A stretch of DNA of 64,000 nucleotides from Gordionus sp. m RMFG-2023 (Eukaryota; Nematomorpha; Gordioida; Chordodea; Parachordodidae): assembly GCF_954871325.1 (NCBI RefSeq), contig NC_088777.1, forward strand, positions 37,549,366 to 37,613,365, given 5' to 3'. A program made the position numbers and the translations under genes. The notes below the pieces were generated by a model. That model saw only the letters and a program-made list of their open reading frames with translations, made no database searches and had not been told where the DNA came from. Within the stretch, counting starts at the first letter, position 1. Every line of letters begins with the position of its first letter. This document shows positions 1-10,629 of the stretch, one piece after another.

Positions 1-850
1 TTTATTAGTTATCGATAAATAAATAAAAACTTAATTTTCAAGCCAAAAATTTATTGAAAGATTGGTCAGAATTTATAAATTCACGTTTTATTATGTGTAT
101 GTGTATAATGATAGAAATATTTTAAGTATATTCTACAATGTTATTGAAAGGGGGAGGGGGGGGGGGACTATAAGAATTTTTTTTGAAAATTATTTGTATA
201 TTTACTATATATCAATCATAAATAATATATTAATTAAAATATTCAAGATATATTATATCATGTTCAGTGTTTTACATGGCGAAAGATTTGCTAGAAACAA
301 ACACCCCTCCAACATCTACCCTTACAACCCTTTTGCTGCCTACACCCTACCACCATCAAGATAGTGGAGGCAAATGGCTTTCACCCCCCCCCCCCACTCC
401 CCACTCATGTTGAGATCAGGGAAATATTAGACAAATTGAAAATGATCAATTTGTATAATATTCAATCACAATTTACTTTTTCTTCCCTTAAATTTTATTT
501 TAATTTTTAAATAAGTGGAAAGGAAAGAGGGTCACAATTATCGTTTAAAATAAGATTTTAATGATAGTGAAAGGGCGCAATACTTTTATGAATTTATGAC
601 CAGAAATTAAGATTTAAATTTTTCTTAATGTAATAATTATTTCAATAAAATATATTTAATGTAAAAAAAGATAGATTTTTAGTTCTCGCCCATGCATAGG
701 CTTAATTTTATATAGGTATGGTATTGCTCACCCGTTTCTAATTTATTGCTAAATTAAAATGAATCCTTCTATAAACTAATAAGTGATCAATTTTGGGATT
801 CAGCTCAAAGAGAGCTGTAAGGTTTCTTTATACATGAACCCTTGAAACAA
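1..850. other. A+T-rich DNA without recognised gene
   Basis: No coding region is recognisable. The stretch holds a G-run around 160-171 and a C-run around 387-399 lying in opposite senses about 230 bp apart, like the G-rich subterminal ends of the hAT family seen intact at 33869-35691. No matching terminal inverted repeat could be read, so this stays a weak hint. The short open frames here start at TTG and span low-complexity sequence, so they are not treated as genes. Confidence 0.4.
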
Positions 851-2420
851 AAATTCTGATTTAAACAAACGCCTCCAACTTTCTAAAGCGTAACTATTTA
901 TTAGAAGCCTAATCCTTTACCAAGAATTCTAGAAATTGGTCTTTGATCGCTATGACAATCCCTCTCATCTCTATTTTGGTTAGATTAATCAATTCCAGCG
1001 AAGGATCCAACAAGGTTACAGTTTGGCGTACATTCGATTCTGTCTATGATCTGATTCGTGACACCAACAACCAATGCAATCTATCTCCATAATTGTAGAA
1101 TGAAATATAGTTAAAATAATCAAATCCAGTGAGAGCACTTTGGGCCTAAAATCTAATTCAGATAAGAGTATACTTATCCTAAGTATTATTGACCAATCAT
1201 GGTCTTGCGTTCAATCGCACATATCTAAACTATCTAATACATTTAGGATATCCAGTAAGGAGTCAAACCTTTCATAAGATTCCTGGCTGAAGCTTTTATG
1301 CATGATATCTTATCGTGACATCCACCCTAGCAAACTTTCTTCTTATAAAATTACCATTTTATTTCAAAGATTCAGTAAACGGGAAGTGCTACTCTCATAA
1401 ATCTTTCAGCGAGGAACCATTCTCACCATGCACGAGCGTGAGGCTTCCCATTTTTCCAAAGCAACTCTATTGCAGATATCAAATCCACCCAGGGAGTCCC
1501 TTCACCACTTCCATTATGATGGACTCAAGACTAATCCTTGATGCAACACCTTTGCATCAAAGCTATCACTATCTATGTGCACTAAAAATTCGGGCATCCT
1601 TGTATATTGCCATCACTACTAGAATCAAATAATCTTCTACATCTTATTTCCTCAAAGCCTATTTAGTAACCTCACACAGAACCTTTATTTTACTGAGAAT
1701 GCCAAACAATATAATTGATTTCCACTTGATCTCTGATTTTTTCACTAACATTCTTTCGAAAACTTTCATCCCATGTTTCAGGAGCTTAATCGCCTGATAC
1801 GAGCCATATTCTCGGATAGACTTTTTCCTTGTACAAGGGTATAACAAAGCTCAAGGTCCGCAGTAATGCTTTCTTCGCATAAAAGCATGGAATTGCATAA
1901 GTTTGTCACACACAAATTGCTAAAATATCTTAGCTACATTCAATATATCGCTTCATGATGGGTCTGTTTCTTTATCCCTCTTCATCTTTAATAACGCTTT
2001 CCTAACCTTTTCCAACCACTTTTCCTTTGTATGCACTTCATTTTACCATTTTTGTATATCTCTATGTCACCGTCCGTTGTTGCCTTCTGGTGTTTCTTAA
2101 GACATCTCTCTTTTTTTCACCACCATAACTTTAGTTGTACCCTAGTTCCATAAACAGGTCTTCTCAGTATCTAGTCAGCTTTACCCATCACGCTACAGTA
2201 TTTCATATTACAGTCACTATCTGATCGGTTTCCTCACATTGTGTCATGATTGTGGCGTCTATGTTCTGTTTTTACGAGTTGCGGGTCTTCCGGGTTCCCA
2301 TTCTCATTTTTTGTAGACGAAAGACTAGGTCAACCAAGTATTTAGGACCGTAACAAGCCTATATTTTACTGTGATCATAAAGGGATCTTGGAGAAATTAT
2401 TTTTGCGATAGGAAGCTCTT
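850..2420 (-). pseudogene. RTE-like non-LTR retrotransposon reverse transcriptase, decayed
   Basis: This is a remnant of the reverse transcriptase that copies a LINE into DNA at its target site. Read on the minus strand from about 2120 downwards, it shows KVRKALLKMKRDKETDPS, equivalent to the K-A-x-G-P-D-G region before the polymerase domain. Around 1770 follows IKLLKHGMKVFERMLVKK, the hallmark fingers motif of RTE-clade enzymes (usual form 'YRGIKLL.H.MK..ERV'). Near 1600-1500 come MAIYKDARIF, DSDSFDAK, a degenerate 'HQG.VLSP' and MEVVKGLPG, in the family's order. Stops and frame changes split all of it, so it is not functional. The part below about 1400 is only faintly similar to the family's C-terminus. 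The upstream endonuclease was not recognised. Neither a 3' tail nor a target duplication was found. Assignment to RTE is family knowledge; the motifs are seen in the sequence. Confidence 0.7.
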
Positions 2421-2429
2421 CCTGACATA

Positions 2430-4390
2430 AACCCCTTTAGGTGGATTTTAAACTTCAGCCATTTTGAGGAAAAATGTAGAATTTTCATTATTTTAACAGC
2501 TTACATTATTTTTAATGTTAGTTTTTGCAGGAGATAAAGGTTTTAATTTAAGTTTTGATAATACGTTCAATTTTGGTTTACTTTAAAATTTATTAGCAAA
2601 TAAATATAATTACTCTAAATTTAAAATAAAATAATTGTTTATAAAACCCATAAATATTTTTAGTAGTGGCAATATAAATATATAAAATTTTTGTAATTGA
2701 AGTAAATTAATAAAATGAGTAGGCGTATGTACTCTGTATGTAGAAAAAATAAAATATTTGTTTATTTATTAAAAATTATTTACACATTATTATGAAAGCA
2801 AAAGAAAAGACAGGTTCATGAGAAAGGGAGAAGAACAAGAGCTAAGTCTGGTCAGGAAGTTATAAGGTTAGGGATAGAGTAAATATTACGTCAGCAATAG
2901 GTGGATAATTGAGCGCGGTTGTAAAAAAAGAGAATATGCTTCTAGGGAGGAATAATACAACAAAGATAACTTGTTAAAATTTATCAAATGTAACGATCCA
3001 TCGAATTGGGGAGGAAAGAATAAATGAAAAGTGAATGTAACTTTTGATATAGGTGGAAACAATTATGTTATTGGAAACATAGGATATAGTTTCCCGTATA
3101 CTATTTTTCAATTCGATTTTTATTATAAGAATCCGAATACTCAAATCAAATATGAATAAGGAATGTATATTATCTGTCGAATTTTTTATCTAAATCGATC
3201 AAATTATTCGTAAATATTTAAAATTATTGATAAATATTTGAAATTTTTCATAAGTATTCAACAATTTCCTTGCGAATTTTATTTTTATACTCTTTTCTAC
3301 ATCTATAAATCCCTTTTTTAAATCTTAATAATCTTTTGAAAATATTTTTAAAGAATTTAATTATCGAATCGATTATTCAACGAATCAAATCGAAATTATT
3401 CATACATGCGTATATTCTATTTAATTCGTATTTTTGTAGGTATAGTTTCCAGTGATAAGTTACCTGTGAGAGGGTCATGAATGTTCAATGAATTTTATTA
3501 ATCAATGAGAGAGAGAGAGAATATTAAAGTATAGAGTATGTGAGGTCCTCTAAAATTAAAGGGTGGCCAATGGCGATGAACCCATAATAGGGTTGAATTG
3601 ATTTGACAAAATCAATGGAGGTGGGTTGATGAAAATTTTTCAAAAAGGAAAAAGGAAGGGAGTTTAAGATATAATAGATTTAGTAAAAATGAACTCAATT
3701 ACCTTTTGCCTATAAGAAAGGTATAGTAGAGGTAATTTACCGAAATAGATTCCAGTGTAGAGGTCCTTTCCCTATAAAAAAGCAAGGAAATTATCTTCCG
3801 AAAGAAGCAGAGCCAAAGTTGGAACCTATTGAAAATAGTTTCGCATTTAAGAGTAGACATGTCCCTGAAGATAAGTCAAATGCTAGCAGAAAAGGGAATT
3901 CTGGGAGATAACTAAATAACAGGGCAGTAAGGGACAAGTATTTGTTAGGATTCAATATAGACAAGGAGTCACTATTACCTTTCAGTTTAAGGGAGCTTCG
4001 GAATATGGGTCCCGTAAGCATCTGACAAAAGAAAATATAGGATAGTCCAGAATAAAAGATAAGGGATAAAGGATGTAACTATTGGTACAATTAGAATAAA
4101 GAGAAAAGGTTCTCTTGGCAGAATCCAAATTGTATTTATTTTAACATAATATCCTTTTATTGAATATATAAACTTTTTCACATATCAAAATTAAATTTTA
4201 TTATAATATCTTTTCTTTCTTTCATAAAATCAATCAATTAAACTAAAACAACAACAAAAATCGCCTTCTACATAATAATTAATAAATAGAAATCACGAAA
4301 ATAAATTATAAAAATATAATTTCGGTTATCATATTACATATTCAATAATCTTTTGGCTAATATAATAATCGATTATAACCTCTCCCTGGA
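2430..4390. other. Unassigned region with purine-rich blocks
   Basis: About 2800-3090 and 3450-4080 are purine-rich on the plus strand and less A+T-rich than their surroundings. In translation they read like old coding sequence rich in Lys, Glu and Ser, but every frame is broken and no family was recognised. They lie beside a Gypsy fossil and could be other parts of old retroelements; that is a guess. A short (GA)n run lies near 3508-3521. The rest is plain A+T-rich DNA. Confidence 0.35.
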
Positions 4391-4399
4391 TACTTCTCG

Positions 4400-5240
4400 C
4401 TAGACCTCAATTGATTCTTACGCCTACAATACACTATGTCGCTGTTTCTGTTCTAAGGTTATGTTTCAAATCATCAATCACTTCCACCACCTTCTTAATA
4501 GTCAATCTAAACTTTCTCTTATATAACAACACATACATCCCGTGTCCCACTCTGAATTTATTAGACATCATATGCCCAACCTTGTCATTTCTTCCTCCCT
4601 TCAATAAATCCAACATTAATAACGTTCTTTCCATCAAAAATGCCTCAGCAGATATCCTTTACATTCCTAATATTATTATAGTATAAGAGCGATATTAACA
4701 TTTCACTATCTCCATACTTGTCCTTTTTCAACCATAATTTCACCAACTGCATCATTCTCTCGACCTTGAACTGGGATGGTTTGGAGCCGTTATAGCGTGC
4801 CTGATACTATATATCTTTTAAACTTCTAAATGCTGCACTTGTAAATGCCGTTCACCCGTCAGTTAAAATTACTTTAACCATTCCATACTTACTAAAAAAA
4901 ACTCCTTCAATTTCGTATAACTATCACTGACCTCAATCTCGAAACCTTGTCTATCCATTTAGAAAGAACTATACAATATAATATTAATAGTTCTCCCATT
5001 CAAAATAATCCAGAAATTCGTTTCCTTCTATCACATTTCCTTTCTCTTGGCAAATTAAAATACACGTCACACGTCTTACATTACCTGCACACCTTCTCAA
5101 TATCCATTTGCATAAATGGCCACCATACATACTCTCTATCTCTAGCCTGTTACATTCAACTTACCCCTTGATATTCAGCATGTAGCATTCGCAATACCTT
5201 ATTTCTAAGTAAGTCTTTGCGGTATTTCCTATTGCCTATT
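4400..5240 (-). mobile_element. Ty3/Gypsy LTR retrotransposon fossil, integrase part
   Basis: Translated on the minus strand, this stretch carries the parts of a Gypsy integrase in order. A zinc-binding His/Cys region contains EYVWWPFMQMDIEKVC, then come catalytic-core segments, then the post-integrase stretch that usually reads 'TRLDLL' (here LLMLDLL). It is a broken fossil with several breaks and no visible LTRs. Gag, protease and reverse transcriptase were not found alongside it. The divergence and lack of flanking repeats suggest an old insertion. The family call is fairly secure from motif order; the boundaries are approximate. Confidence 0.65.
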
Positions 5241-5244
5241 ACCA

Positions 5245-6050
5245 AACAGTCATCTATTATAGTTATCTGTTATTTAGGGATTTTTCATGGACGAATTAGG
5301 CGGGTAAGCGGGCAGGCCTGTGAATTTAAATTATTTTTAGGGCAAAATGTAAAGAAAGTACTTATATTTATTAAAAGCCATTTTTTATTTATTTCATAAT
5401 ATTATATATTTTATAAGTTTAAGTAGAAATACATTAAAATGAAATTTAATAGAATCATTTTTAATAATTGAAGGGACGGGTAAAAATCATTGGCAAGTAG
5501 GCGAGCGGGTTAAATATTTTAAAACAAGAGGCGGACGGAAGTTTGGGCTAAATACTCACCCATTGTAGACCTATAAGTACATGATGTTATAAAAGTGAAT
5601 AATGATGGCAGGTATGTTTGATTTAGAAGTTATCAAAGAAAAATGAAGATAATCTACTGGATGAAATGTCGTGGACAGCTTTAGAGGAGGAATTGGTTAA
5701 TAGAGAAAATAATGATAGAAAATATAAAGGGCATACATCTAAATTATGAGAACAGTGAGATAACGACCGAAAAAAATGGAAAGCAGAATCAAGACTAGAG
5801 CACTAAAGCAACTAGATATGTATAAGCAATGGTAATGAAGAGATCAGTTGGGAAAGATAAAGAAGTTTGTTTCGGTATGAGAGGAAATATAGGAAGGCTA
5901 TAAAGCCAAATCATTAGTTAAAAAAAAAGGATGAAAAAGATAATCAATGGGGCTTGGATATAAGTGTAAAGTGATACAAACATTATGATTGGATATAAAG
6001 TGTCTTTAGACAAATTAGGTACCATAATAAGTGAAAAATGGGAACCAGCA
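5245..6050. other. GC-elevated insert plus purine-rich block
   Basis: Around 5280-5575 lies a block with repeated GGCGGG/GCGGGC motifs at both ends and A+T-rich DNA between them. This resembles a degraded MITE, but no terminal repeat or target duplication is convincing. From 5590 to 6050 the plus strand is purine-rich, like the blocks at 2.8 and 3.5 kb, and no protein family was recognised. Confidence 0.3.
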
Positions 6051-6052
6051 AC

Positions 6053-8427
6053 GTCTTTTACCAAAAACCGGAAATGGCTATAAAATAAAATTTGCTCTTT
6101 TTTTCTTTTAAATTTTTTTTATAGGTAGACATTATACTTCTTAATATTTGTACAAAATCCTAGATTGGGACGAGTACTGGGCCAAAAGTTATTACACTTT
6201 AAATATAAGTAGTATGGCTTAAATCCTATATTATACTAAATATGTAGTAATTTACGAAACAAATTAAAAGAAAATTCATTTGGGATCGGGCCGGATATAT
6301 TTTTTTATAAATCTTTCTGGCCGTGTTAGAAAAATTAGGCCCTATGCAAATTACTAGTAGACATTGTGTCATATTTAGCACATAAGTTTGGCTATTTTAT
6401 TTTAGAAAGGAAAATATTTGTAAAAATATTTATAACTTTATTTAGTTAATTAATGGGAAATTAATATTCTAATAAACATATTAACGTTAATCTATTTTCA
6501 AAATTGATTTCCATTCTTAAATATTCTTTGTTGCTAACAAATATATAATTAATTGCCGGGATATTGATTCTCGCATAATTATATAAGTCAATAGGAGTTA
6601 TTATATGATTTTCACAAGGACGTTGCAGGCTTGCTCTAGCCACCAACCACCAACCTCTTAGTAATTCCCCTTAAACTATCACAAGGAGTTTTGCCATGTG
6701 CAGTTGCAAAAAAATGTCATTCTGCCTTGATCCCAAAATCATTATAATGTTGTAGAGGTTTACAAAGTTTTTTTTGTTTTTATACTGGGTAACAGCTCCA
6801 TCAGAAAAATAAAATATTATTGAAATCTTATCAAATCTTTCTTTCAAGAATAGAATTAATTTTATTTGAAATAAATGAAAGGAACAAGTATTGTGTTTGA
6901 GACAATCTGATATAATCACGTAACTTAAATGTTTGATGATATCGCCTTCGTGGTAATAAATCATAAATATATGAAGTGTTGCCTGATTATTAGTCCAATG
7001 AAAACCTTGAGCGTGATCTTGAACTACAAAAGCGTAGTTCTCTGCAAAATCGGATATTTAGATATTCCCCATCTTTCAAATTCTATTTTAATGACTTAAA
7101 AAATAAAGATGGTTCCGAGGAATTAAAATATTTAATTTTTCAATTACATACTCCATAAATTCGTTGGCTGACTTTATTAAAGTTTAGAGTGTAGTACTGT
7201 CAGCTGCCAACCATTGTTTAAATATTATATAATCTATGGCATTATTATCAAACAATAAGTGTAGTCTTTCTTTAACTTCCAAAGTGCCGGGACACATTTG
7301 GCATTTCCTTAAGTAACAGCAAGGCTGGGGTGGATTGCATAGACTTTGCGCAATGTAATGTTTATAATCTTTTAAGGGAGGAAATGGAAAGTTATGCTGG
7401 TTTGCAGTTAACTTATCTAACTTACCACCAATTATAATTAACTTAAAATTAATAGAAGGTAATATGATAGGGATCGTAGAAGTAAAAGGTAAGATGGAAT
7501 TTTTTGAATATTTTTTGAATTTTTTCCAGCAAGAACTACAAATTTTGTGATTAATTGATAAGCTAGAATTCACTTGTATCATCCACTGTATCGTAACGTA
7601 CTGAATGAGATTTATTCGAAATGGGTTGCAGCACTTTACAGGAATTGTAGACATTTAAAATATAATTTTTTTAAACTAATAAATAAATTTAATTTCTTAG
7701 AAAAAAAGGGCTATGTAAAATTAATCGATAAAAATGACGACTGTTAATATTGACTTTATGCCAAACATAATTATTTTATTTGGTAATTAATTATAAGTAG
7801 ATTAAAATAATCTTTAAAATGAAAATATATTATCGACAATCACAATAATAATTAATTATCTGGCAATGAAAAATAAACTTCATCATTCACTCACAGAGTT
7901 GCCAGGTCAAAAAGTCTCGAATTTAAGAAGAAATTTGGGAAGAATATAATCTTTAGGTTGGGGGGAAGAGATCATTGAGCTCACTTTTTATTATCATAGT
8001 TGTTACTTTATTACTTTTTACAAAATCTTATTATTTATTCCTTATAATGTCTCCAAATTAAGGCGTTTGGCGTTATATTTTAAATAATACAATACAATTT
8101 GGTGAATGTTGTTTTGAGTTTTTTAACATTTAAAAAATGCAAAATAATAAGATTTTTTAGGATTTTAGTTTTAATGCTATTATTCACATATATTACCTTC
8201 TTTTTTAAAAAAAATAATTACTCTATATTTGCTATAATATAGAATTTAAGCCATACTACTTATTTTTAAAGTGTAATAACTATTGACCCAGTACTTGTCC
8301 CAATCTAGGGTTTTGTACAAATATTAAGAAGTATAATGTCTATCTGTAAAAAAAATCGAAAAGAAAAAAAGAGCAATTTTTATTTTATAGCCATTTCCGG
8401 TTTTCTATTTCCGGTTTTTGGTAATAG
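6053..8427 (-). mobile_element. DNA transposon with about 190-bp terminal inverted repeats
   Basis: The sequence at 6053-6246 is repeated in inverse orientation at about 8218-8427, with roughly 90% identity by eye over some 190 bp. The repeats begin near GTCTTTTACCAAAAACCGG on the left and the complement of CCGGTTTTTGGTAATAGAC on the right. The right copy has an extra partial repeat of the CCGGAAAT motif. Between them, on the minus strand, lies a broken transposase-like gene. Total length is about 2.37 kb. No clear target duplication was found, so the superfamily is open. A degraded GC-rich MITE appears to sit inside at about 6282-6355, and a hAT-like end (CAGAGTTGCCAGG) begins at 7894. A 16-base piece of the terminus recurs near 29985. 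Confidence 0.75.
6461..7654 (-). pseudogene. Broken transposase-like gene of a poorly characterised DDE-type family
   Basis: Minus-strand fragments fall in the order of a family usually annotated 'uncharacterized protein' in animals. A Cys-rich N-terminal part (7654-7184) ends with CYLRKCQMCPG and the 'FKQW...TTL' motif. Next comes DFAENYAFVVQDHAQGFHW (about 7095-7035), then YFSDGAVTQYKNKKNF (about 6820-6770), then HFFATAHGKTPCD (about 6715-6675), and finally VARASLQRP near 6640-6610. The Asp residues in the DFAENY, VVQDH and FSDG motifs are candidate catalytic acids; that is inference. A TGA at 6717-6719 replaces the Trp usual before HFFAT. Further frame changes separate the pieces around 7184 and 6650, so the gene is inactive. 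Its position inside long inverted repeats supports a transposase role. The family match rests on remembered motifs, not a search. Confidence 0.65.
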
Positions 8428-8610
8428 ACTTTTTTTCAATAAAATAAATTTTATGTCATATTAAAGAGCTATTCTGAGCTATTTAATAAAATTTAAATCA
8501 TGTCTTTAGCTTAATTACTTTTTGAGATATTTAAAATTAAATATAGTGTATTTTGGAATTTCCGCGTTTCTAAAGATGACCATATCTCATAAAGTAAGCT
8601 GAGTTGAGAA

Positions 8611-8668
8611 TTAAAATTTTATATTTTTACTAGTTAGTGTATATACTAGTAAAAATATAAAATTTTAA
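8611..8668. repeat. Perfect 23-bp inverted repeat (hairpin)
   Basis: TTAAAATTTTATATTTTTACTAG at 8611-8633 is matched by its exact complement at 8646-8668, with a 12-base spacer. It lies about 180 bp outside the right end of the long-TIR transposon. It could form a stable cruciform or be the collapsed ends of a tiny foldback element. A function in RNA is not supported by any neighbouring gene. Confidence 0.8.
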
Positions 8669-9056
8669 AATAATCGAAGGGGGTCGGGTTGAATCTTCAG
8701 TTGATTTGATATGGAATACAACAAATATATTCTTTCAAAACCAATCATATCTGATGATTGGAAATTAATTAGCTATATGTGAAATTTATTTTAAAAAAAA
8801 TTTTATAGAAAATATTTTTGGACCATTGTCAAATTTAATAATAATTTTTTTAAAAAAAGGTCTAATTAATCAAAAAAATACTTTGAAGAGACAAAGAATA
8901 TATTTTTAAAATTAATTAGTTATATAATCAGATATCTGATTAGGTAATAAATCTTTTTTTAGTTCTAATCTCCAAAATAATTATATTGGTAATGATAAGC
9001 TAAAATAAAAAATGAATATAAAAAAACAAAATTGGAACCACATTAATATATTTTTG

Positions 9057-9190
9057 TTAAAAGGTAATCTGGTTCATAGAGGGCCTCGAAACGTCCTTTC
9101 CATACCAATGATGTAGAGACACTCCCTGTAGGCTACCCACCTGAGCTTCAATGACGGGAGAAACCACCTCCTTTCTCGTTAATTTATTTC
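9057..9190 (-). pseudogene. Carboxylesterase-like N-terminal exon fragment (tentative)
   Basis: A GC-elevated island is open on the minus strand for about 43 codons. Its core reads EVVSPVIEAQVGSLQG followed by VSLHHWYGKDVSR. Type-B carboxylesterases and relatives such as juvenile-hormone esterase start their mature domain with a similar pattern, 'P.V.T..G.L.G......G......GIPYA'. The fragment stops just before the expected 'GIPYA' block, as at an exon end, but no consensus splice donor or pyrimidine-rich acceptor is visible. It may be a captured or processed exon, an old pseudogene, or chance. No other esterase piece was seen in the window. The resemblance is from memory and needs a search. 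Confidence 0.3.
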
Positions 9191-9264
9191 AACTTGAATA
9201 TCATTATGGGTTGGGGAGTAACGCAAATACTTGTATTTAAAATATTATATAAAAATACTTCTTG

Positions 9265-10628
9265 CAGGGATGTGAACCATTCGACAAAAAAAAGGGTCCA
9301 GGTCCGGGTTCGGGTATAGGAATAAAATTTGAAAAGGACCCTGGTCTAGGGTTCAGGTTCATGGAACATAAAAATAATGACTCAAAATAAGATATTTTTT
9401 CATTAATTTATTATTATCAAATGAAAAATTTAAAAATGAAATAATTTATATTTTAAATGATTCAATCGCACAATCATAATATCTTCTAAAATATCATCCT
9501 TGATATCGTATAGACAATATATATTTCAAAGATGAAAATTCACGTTCTACCCTTACCTAAAATAGATAGTTATCTTAATAAAATTATTGTACTTGCGTCA
9601 CCGGTACAGCCATGAAGATTCTAGATAAGGTATATAATTCTGGATATATTGAAGAATTTTCCCAAAATTTTAAAATATTTATATCCTTATTTATTCTCTA
9701 CTTTTGAGAACTTTACTATTAAAGATGCAATAGGCATTTTTTGATCTCCTTTTATATCTGATGATAATTTAATTTTTTTTTCTCTATCTAAAAGTAATTT
9801 CAAGATCCTCAATGTTTCTATCATTATTATTATCACTACAACCAGTAGATATTGTCGTAGCCTCCAATATATTGTAAACAATGGAGTTAGTTTTGCGTAT
9901 GCCATAAATCATTAAGATGGTATTTAGCCATTTGTTTTTGCTCAATACTCAATAAAACTTGATATCGAGGGTCTAAATTTATAAAAACGTATACAACACT
10001 ATTTTGCAAATATTTTTTGCTTTCGAATTTTCATGTTTTCTAATATTTCGTGTAAAAAGGACTGTAAATTTTTCTAAATCTGATCCGCATCTAATCCATA
10101 TGCCATAAAAATCAAATAAACATAATTGTTTTGATTGTAATCTTAATATTGTTATTTTTAAAGGAACGAATACACTAGTAAGGTGCTTTATATGGCACCA
10201 ATCATCTTTCAACAAAATAACTTCATATGCTCCTATAATAAAATCATTACAGAAATCTTTCAAACTTAATAATCGTTCTAGCATCATACAAATTGAGGAC
10301 CAACGTGTTGTGCATTATCATTTAAATTAAAATATTATTACACACAATTCACTTTGAAAATAATTAACTATATCTATAACATAGCATATTAAAAAATTCA
10401 CATAATAAAATATTATTACCTACACTAATGATATCAATCTCTAAATAAAATGGAAGTCCAGGAAGAAAATTGAAAGAAAAACGCGAAGATAAAATAAATG
10501 ATTCCACAAAAAAGTTAATTTATATAATTTTTTAAAAAAATATTTATATTTTAAAAAAATTTTATGACACCTAGAACCCTTGGACCCTCCACTATTATAA
10601 AGGGTCCGGGTTCGGGTTCACATCCCTG
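9265..10628 (-). mobile_element. hAT transposon, internally decayed
   Basis: The element is bounded by CAGGGATGTGAACC at 9265 and its exact complement GGTTCACATCCCTG ending at 10628. The subterminal GGGTCCRGGTYCGGGTT motif is also inverted at the two ends. CAGGG termini fit the hAT consensus. The flanking octamers acttcttg and cttttttg agree at five of eight positions, so the target duplication is worn or absent. The element is 1364 bp and carries transposase pieces on the minus strand. A solitary right end of the same family ends at about 62533. Confidence 0.8.
9687..10325 (-). pseudogene. hAT transposase fragment
   Basis: On the minus strand from about 10315, the frame reads TRWSSICMMLERLLSLK, the classic hAT motif that follows the first catalytic region. 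It continues through a Trp-containing stretch and an FDFYGIW segment to about 9979. A frame change leads to LDPRYQVLLSIEQKQ near 9960-9920, the family's 'DPR' block. A second shift leads into the fragment at 9905-9687. The zinc-finger N-terminus and the C-terminal dimerisation domain were not found, so only the middle of the protein survives. The enzyme would cut and join element ends in the nucleus, but this copy cannot be active. It belongs to the element whose ends lie at 9265 and 10628. Confidence 0.75.
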
Positions 10629-10629
10629 C

